Source: Bacillota bacterium (lineage in GTDB: Bacteria > Bacillota > Bacilli > Alicyclobacillales > SLC66). Taken from it: a DNA stretch of 13,786 nt. The stretch covers positions 1 through 13,786 of the forward strand of contig JAJZZT010000150.1 in NCBI GenBank assembly GCA_021797415.1, read 5' to 3'. Shown here piece after piece: positions 1 through 5,805 of this stretch; the stretch's first letter is position 1; every line of letters begins with the position of its first letter. The position numbers and the translations under genes are program-made. The notes beneath the pieces were generated by a model. That model worked only from the letters and a program-made list of their open reading frames with translations. It was not told the DNA's origin and searched no databases.

Positions 1-21
1 TTGGCAGGGGGTGAGGCGTTT

Positions 22-1212
22 GTGAACATGAAACCCGTTATTGTTCCGGCTGTGGTTCAGGCGTTTCATGCACTTCTGGGGCAGTGGATGGTCTGGACAG
101 CGATACAGGTTCTCCTGGCTGTCCTGTTTTTCTATTTCCTGCGTTTCATCGGAGACAATCCGGTTCCTTCCGGAATGAGTTCTCTATGGCGCCGGCCGTT
201 TCACACAATCTGGCGGGGAATCCGCCATCGAGTGGGCCGAACACCCAAAGAACGCGCCCTGCTGTGGTGGGGGCTGGGCATTCTGTGGCTCATCGACGGG
301 ATTTTGCAGACTCAACCGGCGATGCCGAACAACGGATTCGTGGAGGACGTGCTGGGTCCTGCCCTGGCGGGACAACCATCCTGGTACATCCGCATTCTGG
401 GTTGGAATATTCAGTTCTGGACAAATCACCCGATCGGCGCGGACGCGGCCGCCACGCTGGTGCAACTGTGGATCGGCATGCTGCTGTTAGTCGGAATGGA
501 CCGTCTTGCCGGTCGCGTGGCACTGTGGCTTTCGATCATCTGGGGACTGGGCATCTGGATCTTTGGCGAAGGAATGGGCGGGATTTTGACGGGGGGCGCC
601 ACTTGGTTGACCGGTTCGCCCGGATCGGTGGTGTTTTACGTCGCCGGCGCCGTGCTCTTGTTGCTTCCCGAGGCTTGGTGGGAGAGCGGCCGAGTCTGCA
701 GACTGGCGCGGCGCGGGTTTGGCGTATTCTGGCTATTGGCGGCCACGGCCCAGGCATGGCCGTCTGCAGGGTATTGGAGTGGTAACGGGCTGCATCAGAT
801 CTTCGCCACAGCGGCCAGTATGCCCCAGCCTGTTTTTCTGTCCGCCCCCATCAGTGGTATGGCAAGGGCGGCGGAATTTTATCCTGTTTTTTGGAATGCC
901 GTGTTCGTAATCGTAATGCTGGTCCTGGCCGCGTCGTATTTTTTCGACCGGATGTCGTCGTGGACGCTGGAATTGGCGCTCCTCTGGCTGCTTTTCACCT
1001 GGTGGATGGGGCAGGACTTCGGTGTCATGGGTGGGATCGGCACCGATCCGAACTCGTCGCCAATCTTAGCGTTGCTGATGCTGGCGGGATGGCGGCTGCG
1101 CTGGAAACACCCCGCGCCGGAACGCGATGCGCCGGCATCTTCTGAGCACACACTTTCTTCACATTTCGGAGATAAGATCCACTCGAAACGAAACCAGATA
1201 AAGGGTGAGTGA
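22..1212 (+). CDS. Tryptophan-rich polytopic membrane protein of unknown function
   Basis: A 396-residue integral membrane protein, not recognised as a named family. Hydrophobic segments lie near residues 23-43, 79-95, 143-160, 166-182, 202-217, 233-247, 289-307 and 315-329, with a basic stretch (55-78) after the first and a hydrophilic C-terminal tail (about 360-396). Conspicuous motifs are IDGILQTQPAMP (91-102), FGEGMGGILTGG (181-192) and GQDFGVMGGIGTDPNS (330-345); Gly/Met/Asp-rich inter-helix motifs like these could bind a ligand or metal. GTG at 22 is preferred because AGGGGGTG (about 6-13) lies 8 bases upstream; TTG at 1 and ATG at 28 are alternatives, and the frame is open to the window edge, so an upstream start cannot be excluded. 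It leads the run containing the SHOCT protein and the blue copper protein, so a role in copper handling or membrane electron transfer is inferred only from neighbours. Confidence 0.8.
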   Translation: MNMKPVIVPAVVQAFHALLGQWMVWTAIQVLLAVLFFYFLRFIGDNPVPSGMSSLWRRPFHTIWRGIRHRVGRTPKERALLWWGLGILWLIDGILQTQPAMPNNGFVEDVLGPALAGQPSWYIRILGWNIQFWTNHPIGADAAATLVQLWIGMLLLVGMDRLAGRVALWLSIIWGLGIWIFGEGMGGILTGGATWLTGSPGSVVFYVAGAVLLLLPEAWWESGRVCRLARRGFGVFWLLAATAQAWPSAGYWSGNGLHQIFATAASMPQPVFLSAPISGMARAAEFYPVFWNAVFVIVMLVLAASYFFDRMSSWTLELALLWLLFTWWMGQDFGVMGGIGTDPNSSPILALLMLAGWRLRWKHPAPERDAPASSEHTLSSHFGDKIHSKRNQIKGE

Positions 1213-1292
1213 CGCGAACCAGTTTTCTGTTTCGGGAAATACTGTTTGAACGGCCTCCTCATCACAGATCGCCGCGAAAAGGGGGATGTCGG

Positions 1293-1565
1293 ATGCCGTG
1301 GTACGGGATTCAGACGTGGGGAGGGGGAGCCATGATGGGGGTGATGGGATTCATGGGCGTCATGAGCGTCATGGTTTTGTTTTTCGTACTGCTGATACTG
1401 GCGGTTGTGTGGATGATCAACGCGTTCTCGCGCTCGTTCCGTGGATATGCGGGATACGCGCCGCCCGGCGAGGATTCGGGACTGCGCATATTGCGGGAGC
1501 GGTATGCGCGCGGAGAGATCGACCATGAAGAGTATGAACGCATGCGGAATCATTTGCAGAATTGA
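1293..1565 (+). CDS. Small membrane protein with C-terminal SHOCT domain
   Basis: A 90-residue protein. The N-terminus is Gly/Met-rich (GGGAMMGVMGFMGVMSVMV, 10-28) and runs into a single membrane helix (about 19-44). The C-terminus (63-89, with RERYARGEIDHEEYERM) matches the SHOCT domain, a short helical module often found at the end of small membrane or oligomerising proteins. ATG at 1293 is chosen because a run of Gs (1281-1285) precedes it by 7 bases. A longer reading from GTG 1209, overlapping the upstream stop, is possible but its extra N-terminus is basic and unconvincing. The Met pairs resemble those of the neighbouring cupredoxin stalk and of the zinc-ribbon protein further down, which hints at a shared copper connection. 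That link is inference. Confidence 0.8.
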   Translation: MPWYGIQTWGGGAMMGVMGFMGVMSVMVLFFVLLILAVVWMINAFSRSFRGYAGYAPPGEDSGLRILRERYARGEIDHEEYERMRNHLQN

Positions 1566-1596
1566 AGGATCCGTCCGGAAAAGAGGAATACGCGGG

Positions 1597-2433
1597 ATGA
1601 TAAGAAAAAGATGGATAGAGCCTGTGGCCGCGTCCTTGTCTGTGTTGCTTTTGCTGTTGGGCGGATGGACGTTTGTCTCTGCGGTGAGGCATCCGGGCGG
1701 GCCACTGCCCCATGTGGGAAATGGCGTGGAGTCCAGCCAAGGCGGCGGCATGATGGGCGGCTTTGGCTCGGGTGCAAACGGCGGTGGTTTCGGCATGATG
1801 GGCGGCGGCGGTTCGGGCGCAAACGGCGGCGGCGGAGCGGCGGGCCAGAGCTTTGGCGGCATGATGGGCGGCGGCGGTTCGGGCGCAAACGGCGGCGGCG
1901 GAGCGGCGGGCCAGGGTTTTGGCGGCATGATGGGGTTCGGGCAGAACGCCCGCCCGCCGCTCGACAGTCGCGCCCAGTTGGCGCAACTCGTCCGCCGGGG
2001 AGAGAGCGGGACCGTGATCAACCGCCAGGCCGACTCGGTCTCGTACAGCGGGAAGAGCGTCACCTTGGTGGCATTGGCTTCGCCGCACGGAGAGCCCAAT
2101 ATGACATGGGAGATCGACGGGCTGGTCAACCCGACGATCCGCGTTCCCGCGGGGGCGAACGTCCGGATCGCGCTGGTCAATACGGACTGGGGGTACATGC
2201 ACGGGTTCGAACTGACCACCGCGCGGCCGCCGTACTCCTTCATGGCCATGATGAACATCAGCAGCGATTTTCTGCTGATGCCGCTGCCGGAGCGTACAAC
2301 GCAGTCGCTGTCCACAGCCCGCTACTATGTCCGTTCGGGACAGATTCATCTGAGCGCCGGCACATACCACTACCTGTGCCCGGTGCCGGGACATGCGGAA
2401 CAGGGGATGTACGGCACGCTGAAGGTGGTGTGA
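1597..2433 (+). CDS. Membrane-anchored rusticyanin-like blue copper protein
   Basis: A 278-residue cupredoxin. Residues 1-30 form a basic start plus one hydrophobic helix, probably an uncleaved anchor or signal. A Gly/Met/Asn stalk (about 49-115) follows, then a cupredoxin domain (about 148-278). Type-1 copper ligands are visible: His202 in GYMHGFELT, then Cys261, His266 and Met271 in CPVPGHAEQGM. The Cys-x4-His-x4-Met spacing, the GLVNPT and PPY motifs and the AGTYHYLCPVPGH ending closely resemble rusticyanin, the acid-stable periplasmic electron carrier of iron-oxidising Acidithiobacillus. It should carry electrons or bind copper outside the cytoplasmic membrane. ATG 1597 has AGAGGA (1582-1587) 9 bases upstream; longer frames add a Cys/Arg-rich sequence unlikely to be real. 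It sits 31 bases after the SHOCT gene. The donor and acceptor are not visible here; sulfocyanin is the nearest alternative class. Confidence 0.9.
   Translation: MIRKRWIEPVAASLSVLLLLLGGWTFVSAVRHPGGPLPHVGNGVESSQGGGMMGGFGSGANGGGFGMMGGGGSGANGGGGAAGQSFGGMMGGGGSGANGGGGAAGQGFGGMMGFGQNARPPLDSRAQLAQLVRRGESGTVINRQADSVSYSGKSVTLVALASPHGEPNMTWEIDGLVNPTIRVPAGANVRIALVNTDWGYMHGFELTTARPPYSFMAMMNISSDFLLMPLPERTTQSLSTARYYVRSGQIHLSAGTYHYLCPVPGHAEQGMYGTLKVV
1747..1935 (+). repeat. 66-bp in-frame tandem repeat coding a Gly/Met-rich stalk
   Basis: Two full 66-bp units (1792-1857 and 1858-1923) differ only in one codon region at 1849-1851 (Ser AGC versus Gly GGT) plus a silent third base in the next codon. A degenerate 45-bp unit (1747-1791) precedes them and the first 12 bases of a further unit (1924-1935) follow. 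Each unit encodes 22 residues beginning GMMGGGGSGANGG and contributes one Met-Met pair. The near identity of the two full copies points to recent duplication, so copy number may vary between strains. Confidence 0.9.
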
Positions 2434-2496
2434 TTTCGCGGTGGATATGGGTTAGATCGCATTTTTTGTTGTGCAGACATCTATGGGGTGAGCCGG

Positions 2497-3186
2497 GTGA
2501 AACGTAGGATTCTCGTCGTCGACGATGAAGCGCCGATGCGGCAGCTCCTGCGCATCTATCTGACCGGGGCGGGACATGAGGTTGCGGAGGCTGCGGATGG
2601 ACCGGCGTGCCTGCGGATGGTGGAACAGGAGATCTGCCACCTGGTGATCCTGGATGTGATGATGCCCCACATCGACGGAATTGAGACGTGCAGGCGGATT
2701 CGCCGGCAGGACAAAGCCATCCCCATCCTCCTTCTGACGGCGCGGGATGCGGTCGAAGACCGGGTGGAGGGATTGAAGGCCGGCGCGGACGATTATCTGG
2801 GCAAACCGTTCGACGGCCGGGAACTGGCGGCGCGGGTGGAGAGCCTGCTGCGCCGTTCCTACCGGGACGCCGCCGCGCTGTTCGAATTTCCCGCGCTGCG
2901 CCTGCGCGTCGATACCGATGCGAAAACGGTCGCCGCCAGCGGGAAACCCCTTGCGCTCACGCCGAAAGAATTGGACATCCTCATTTTGCTGACCAGGCAT
3001 CCGGGCCGGACGTATGCGCGGGAACAACTGCTCGACCTGGTGTGGGGCCCTGAATACGACGGGGATACGCGGACGGTGGACAGCCATATCAAGAATATTC
3101 GCGAGAAACTGCGAACAGCGGATGTCCCCGGCGATCCCATCGTCACCGTCTGGGGCGTGGGATACAGATTTGAGGCGTCGATATGA
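2497..3186 (+). CDS. OmpR-family response regulator
   Basis: A 229-residue two-component response regulator. The receiver domain (about 4-118) has the acidic pair in VVDDE (9-10), phospho-acceptor Asp53 in LVILDVMMP, Thr81 in LLLTARD and Lys103 in LGKPF. The C-terminal winged-helix DNA-binding domain (about 130-227) shows LTPKELDIL, the TVDSHIKNIREKL recognition-helix region and the GVGYRFE ending typical of OmpR/PhoB regulators. GTG 2497 is preferred over GTG 2488 because GGGGTGA (2485-2491) is then an acceptable ribosome site; there is none before 2488. Its stop overlaps the kinase start by four bases, so the two form a translationally coupled pair. It lies 63 bases after the cupredoxin gene with no visible terminator between them, and probably controls the surrounding genes. 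The signal may be copper or envelope stress, by analogy with CusR/CopR, but the sequence does not show this. Confidence 0.95.
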   Translation: MKRRILVVDDEAPMRQLLRIYLTGAGHEVAEAADGPACLRMVEQEICHLVILDVMMPHIDGIETCRRIRRQDKAIPILLLTARDAVEDRVEGLKAGADDYLGKPFDGRELAARVESLLRRSYRDAAALFEFPALRLRVDTDAKTVAASGKPLALTPKELDILILLTRHPGRTYAREQLLDLVWGPEYDGDTRTVDSHIKNIREKLRTADVPGDPIVTVWGVGYRFEASI

Positions 3187-4265
3187 TCCGGCGCAGCATT
3201 GCCGCCAAGATCGGTTTGTCCATCATCGGTCTCGTTGCGCTGGACCTGCTTGCGCTGTACATCTCTCTCCAGCAGTTGGTGTCGCGGGTGCTGCGCACGG
3301 GGAAACTGGGCCTGGCCAACTCCGTCCGCGTGGAGGAACTGCTCTTGCTGGCGGCGCTTGGCGCAGCGTTGCTGGCAATAGGACTGACGGTGTTTCTGTC
3401 GCAGCGTCTGGCGCGCCCGCTTGTACAGATGATCGCGGTGACGGGGGATATTGCCCTCGGTCGGTATGAGGTGCGCGTTCCGACGAAGGGCCAGGACGAG
3501 ATCGCGCGCCTGGGCGAAGCGATCAATGAACTGGCGCGGCACCTGCAGCATCTGAACGCGACGCGCCGGGAGTTTCTGGCGGACGTGGCGCACGAACTGC
3601 GCACGCCTTTGACGTATATGCGCGGGTATGCCCAGGTCTTGTATGACGGGATGGCCAAGACGCCGGAAGAGGCCGGTCAATATCTGAAGATCATCCATGA
3701 CGAGACGCAGCGGGTGGAACGGCTGGTGCAGGATCTCTTTGCGCTGGCTCAGGCGGATGCCGGGGCGCTCCGTCTGAGCCTGGAATCTGTGAACCTGGCG
3801 GGACTGGCGGAGCGAGTGACGGCGCGCTTCCAGCCGAAGGCGAATGAAAAAGGCGTTGCTCTGGCTGTGCGGGGAGATCCGGTTCCGCTCGCAAAGGTCG
3901 ATCCCGTCCGGGTCGAGCAGGCGCTGGTCAATCTGCTGGACAACGCCCTGCGGCACACGCCCGCAGGCGGTTCTGTCGCGGTGACCCTTGCGTCCAAGAA
4001 AGATGGCGTGGAGATCGTGGTCGAGGACACCGGCTCTGGAATTCCGCCGGAAGAGCTGCCGTTCATCTGGGACCGCCTGTACCGCGTGGACAAATCACGG
4101 TCGCGCGAGCGCGGAGGGGCGGGACTGGGGCTTGCGATTGTGAAGCATATCGCGGAATTGCACGGCGGGCGTGTGACCGCGGATAGCCGGATGGGGAGTG
4201 GGACGACCGTGCGCATGGAATTCCCGTTGCGGCATGACGCGATGGACGGGGAGGAGCGGCGGTGA
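3183..4265 (+). CDS. Membrane sensor histidine kinase
   Basis: A 360-residue kinase paired with the upstream regulator. Two membrane helices (about 8-28 and 51-73) enclose an outside loop of only about 22 residues. A HAMP linker (about 74-125) follows, then the dimerisation domain with phospho-acceptor His137 in FLADVAHELRTPL, and a catalytic HATPase domain with the N-box NLLDNALRHTP (250-260), the G1 box EDTGSGIPPEE, the F-box region IWDRLYRVDKS and the G2 box GGAGLGLAIVKH (311-322). All motifs needed for autophosphorylation are present. The very short loop is typical of kinases that sense inside or at the membrane, or through a partner membrane protein, rather than by a folded outside domain. 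ATG 3183 overlaps the regulator stop (ATGA). One of the small membrane proteins in the same run could be the sensory partner; this is speculative. Confidence 0.95.
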   Translation: MIRRSIAAKIGLSIIGLVALDLLALYISLQQLVSRVLRTGKLGLANSVRVEELLLLAALGAALLAIGLTVFLSQRLARPLVQMIAVTGDIALGRYEVRVPTKGQDEIARLGEAINELARHLQHLNATRREFLADVAHELRTPLTYMRGYAQVLYDGMAKTPEEAGQYLKIIHDETQRVERLVQDLFALAQADAGALRLSLESVNLAGLAERVTARFQPKANEKGVALAVRGDPVPLAKVDPVRVEQALVNLLDNALRHTPAGGSVAVTLASKKDGVEIVVEDTGSGIPPEELPFIWDRLYRVDKSRSRERGGAGLGLAIVKHIAELHGGRVTADSRMGSGTTVRMEFPLRHDAMDGEERR

Positions 4266-4582
4266 TGGGGCGATCCGCATGGTTTGTGGCGGCGGCGTTC
4301 GTGTTCGTCGGCCTGCTCTGTCTGCTGGCCGCGAGCGGCGTCTGGCTCGGCGGACCGATGGGGATGATGGGAGGCATGATGGTCACGATGCGCCTGGCGG
4401 CCATCCTGTTCGTCCTGGTTCTCCTGCTGGCGGCGCTGGCGCTGATTTTGTACCTTGCGCGGACGCTGACCTCGGGGAATGCGCGGGAGCGGCATTGTGC
4501 GCATTGCGGCCGGCCGCTGCAGCCCGCCTGGCGTGTGTGCCCTTACTGCGGCGAACGGTTGCGGGAGCGGGACGAAATGTAG
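4265..4582 (+). CDS. Small Met-rich membrane protein with C-terminal zinc ribbon
   Basis: A 105-residue protein of no recognised named family. The first helix (about 5-25) is followed by the Met/Gly loop GGPMGMMGGMM (29-39), a second helix (about 43-65) and a hydrophilic tail with two CxxC knuckles, Cys78/Cys81 (CAHC) and Cys92/Cys95 (CPYC), forming a zinc-ribbon-like site. With both ends inside the cell, the Met-rich loop would face outside, where Met clusters commonly bind Cu(I); the ribbon would sit in the cytoplasm. GGGGAGGAG (4248-4256) serves ATG 4265 at about 9 bases or GTG 4262 at about 6. It overlaps the kinase stop by one base, so it is coupled to the two-component genes and may be an accessory to the sensor. 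It is the last gene of the run before a new promoter. Confidence 0.82.
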   Translation: MGRSAWFVAAAFVFVGLLCLLAASGVWLGGPMGMMGGMMVTMRLAAILFVLVLLLAALALILYLARTLTSGNARERHCAHCGRPLQPAWRVCPYCGERLRERDEM

Positions 4583-4621
4583 ACCCCACCCCTTGCTTCA
4601 CGGATAAGTCCAGTTGGTGAT

Positions 4622-4652
4622 TTGACGAATCAATATATTTAGGTATTATAAT
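4622..4652 (+). promoter_or_regulatory. Promoter of the mercury-resistance operon (19-bp spacer)
   Basis: TTGACG (4622-4627) and a perfect TATAAT (4647-4652) are separated by 19 bases, in an AT-rich island unlike the GC-rich surroundings. A 19-bp spacer is the hallmark of MerR-controlled promoters, yet the operon's own regulator is ArsR-type. Transcription should begin near 4659, which argues against the ATG codons at 4653 and 4660 as starts for the next gene. Confidence 0.7.
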
Positions 4653-4653
4653 A
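4644..4653. promoter_or_regulatory. Palindrome over the -10 box, candidate ArsR operator
   Basis: TATTATAATA is a perfect 10-bp palindrome that covers the -10 element of the mer promoter. ArsR/SmtB-family repressors bind AT-rich imperfect dyads that overlap the promoter and leave when metal binds, so this is a natural site for the repressor encoded at 4925-5272. The palindrome is seen directly; its operator role is inferred. Palindromes also arise by chance in AT-rich DNA. Confidence 0.4.
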
Positions 4654-4686
4654 TGACAGATGGGAATGAAGAGTGCAGAGGGGGAG

Positions 4687-4989
4687 ATGCGTTTGTTGCC
4701 GCGAAAGCAGAAGAAATGGACCGGTGCATCCACGATGCTTTGGGGCGTGCCGTTTGCGGCCGCGCTGTGCTGTGGCCTCCCATTGTTGCTGACAGCGTTT
4801 GGTCTGACGGCGGCGGGGACGTTTTTTATCGTGAACCGTTACGTTGTGTTTGGCGGTCTTGTCATCATGATGGGGATTCTGCTGTTTGTGCGGACCCGGA
4901 TGGGCAAAGGGGGGACGGAGGAACATGACTCATGTCGACCCGCAGGCGCAGATGCCGGACGCGGGAGTCCAGATCGGGATCTACGCTAA
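4687..4989 (+). CDS. Two-helix MerF/MerT-like mercury transport protein
   Basis: A 100-residue protein with two membrane helices (about 16-40 and 46-68). The first carries a vicinal Cys pair, Cys28-Cys29 in AALCCGLPLLLTAFGL, the Hg(II)-binding feature of the first helix of MerT and MerF, here followed by the same Pro-Leu-rich continuation. It lacks the third helix and second Cys pair of full MerT. Its likely role is to take Hg(II) across the membrane towards MerA. ATG 4687 is chosen because GAGG (4678-4681) lies 5 bases upstream and the predicted transcript starts near 4659; ATG 4660 and 4666 have no ribosome site. The reading frame continues 65 bases into the next gene, giving a hydrophilic tail after about residue 75 that contains Cys83. 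The tail may be real, or a frameshift may hide an earlier stop. MerF-like is the best call, not certain. Confidence 0.75.
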   Translation: MRLLPRKQKKWTGASTMLWGVPFAAALCCGLPLLLTAFGLTAAGTFFIVNRYVVFGGLVIMMGILLFVRTRMGKGGTEEHDSCRPAGADAGRGSPDRDLR

Positions 4990-5272
4990 ATTTTTTCATG
5001 GTTTGGCGAATCCGACGCGGTTGCGCATTGTGGAGATTTTGCTTGATGGAGAAAAGAGCGTCGGGCAGTTGGTGGAGGCGGTCGGGGCGGCGCAAAGCCA
5101 GATTTCCAATCAACTGGCTTGCCTGAAATGGTGCGGGTACGTGGCGTCCCGCCAGGATGGCAAGTACGTGCTGTACCGGATTTCTGATGAGCGCGTGCGC
5201 AGCATCCTCCAACTGGCGAGGGAGATCGTCGCCGACAACGCGGAACACATCCGCTGCTGCACCAGGATGTGA
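4925..5272 (+). CDS. ArsR-family thiol-metal repressor, probably Hg(II)-responsive
   Basis: A 115-residue winged-helix repressor. The family core is visible: LANPTRLRIVEILL (27-40), recognition helix SQISNQLACLKWCGYV (58-73) and the wing SRQDGKYVLYRI (75-86). Cys66 and Cys70 lie in the recognition helix and Cys111-Cys112 close to the C-terminus. This arrangement resembles CmtR, the Cd/Pb sensor that uses two recognition-helix cysteines and one C-terminal cysteine. Next to merA the likely effector is Hg(II): metal binding would release the repressor from the operon promoter at 4622-4652. GGAGG (4917-4921) lies 3 bases before ATG 4925; the spacing is short but no better start is seen. It overlaps the preceding gene by 65 bases and the stop is followed within 32 bases by the next start. 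No MerR-family gene is in the window, so this is the probable operon regulator. Confidence 0.88.
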   Translation: MTHVDPQAQMPDAGVQIGIYAKFFHGLANPTRLRIVEILLDGEKSVGQLVEAVGAAQSQISNQLACLKWCGYVASRQDGKYVLYRISDERVRSILQLAREIVADNAEHIRCCTRM

Positions 5273-5304
5273 TCTGCGCACCTTGGAATGGGGGGAAGTC
5301 TGGC

Positions 5305-5805
5305 TTGAAGAAACTCCTGCTTGGAATTGGCCTGCTCGCCGTGCTCGGCGTCGGCGCCTTTGGATTCAGCCGTTTTGAACGAACGGTTTCCGCCGTGTCC
5401 CCCAATGGGGCGCAGACGGCCGATGCCGCCGGCATTCTCACGCTCACTGCGGTCAACGGTCAGCGGATCACCGTCAATCCGAATGAAAAAACGGTGCTCC
5501 ATTTTATGACATCCTCCTGTTCGGAGTGTTTGCCGACCGAGATCAATCTTGCCGGATTTCAGCACACCAAGGGAGTTCGGCTGATCTCGGTCGACGTGGA
5601 ACCGCAGACGGACACGCCTGCGACCATCGCGCAGTTTTCCCGCATCGCGGGCAGTCACTGGCCGTATGTTCTGGAGACGAGCCCGGCGCTGCTCCAGCGG
5701 TTTCACGTCACCGCGCTCGATACGGTGATCGTCCTGTACCACAGTAAGGTCATTTTCGACGCTGTCGCACCGTCGCGGACCCAGTTGCGCTCGGTGCTCA
5801 CGTGA
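5305..5805 (+). CDS. Membrane-anchored thioredoxin-fold protein of the mer operon
   Basis: A 166-residue protein with a basic start and a hydrophobic segment (about 3-22) that acts as anchor or signal, followed by an outside thioredoxin/TlpA-like domain (about 45-165). The redox motif is Cys72-Ser-Glu-Cys75 in HFMTSSCSECLPTEINL. The usual cis-proline opposite the active site is not found: the matching stretch reads FHVTALDTVIVLY, with Asp139 at that place. Loss of cis-Pro in thioredoxin folds is associated with altered redox behaviour and metal binding, so this protein may bind or pass on Hg(II) rather than act as an ordinary reductant. TTG 5305 is preferred because GGGGGGAAG (5290-5298) lies 6 bases upstream and the product then begins with a clean signal sequence; GTG 5269 would add 12 residues. 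It overlaps the CcdA gene by four bases and is probably its partner. It occupies the place of MerP without resembling it. Confidence 0.85.
   Translation: MKKLLLGIGLLAVLGVGAFGFSRFERTVSAVSPNGAQTADAAGILTLTAVNGQRITVNPNEKTVLHFMTSSCSECLPTEINLAGFQHTKGVRLISVDVEPQTDTPATIAQFSRIAGSHWPYVLETSPALLQRFHVTALDTVIVLYHSKVIFDAVAPSRTQLRSVLT

Noticed and set aside
1747..1935. Tandem repeat considered as a CRISPR-like array
   Set aside because: The units are contiguous without spacers and stay in frame inside a coding sequence.
879..2315. Long minus-strand open frame with striking Pro-rich repeats
   Set aside because: It lies opposite three plus-strand genes with clear starts and domains. The Pro repeats are simply the complement of the Gly-rich repeats of the cupredoxin stalk, and no ribosome site supports it.
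4653..4928. Alternative reading frame starting at ATG 4653 over the MerF-like gene
   Set aside because: It has no ribosome site, begins at or before the predicted transcript start and gives a non-membrane product with no family features, whereas the frame from 4687 shows the vicinal Cys helix.
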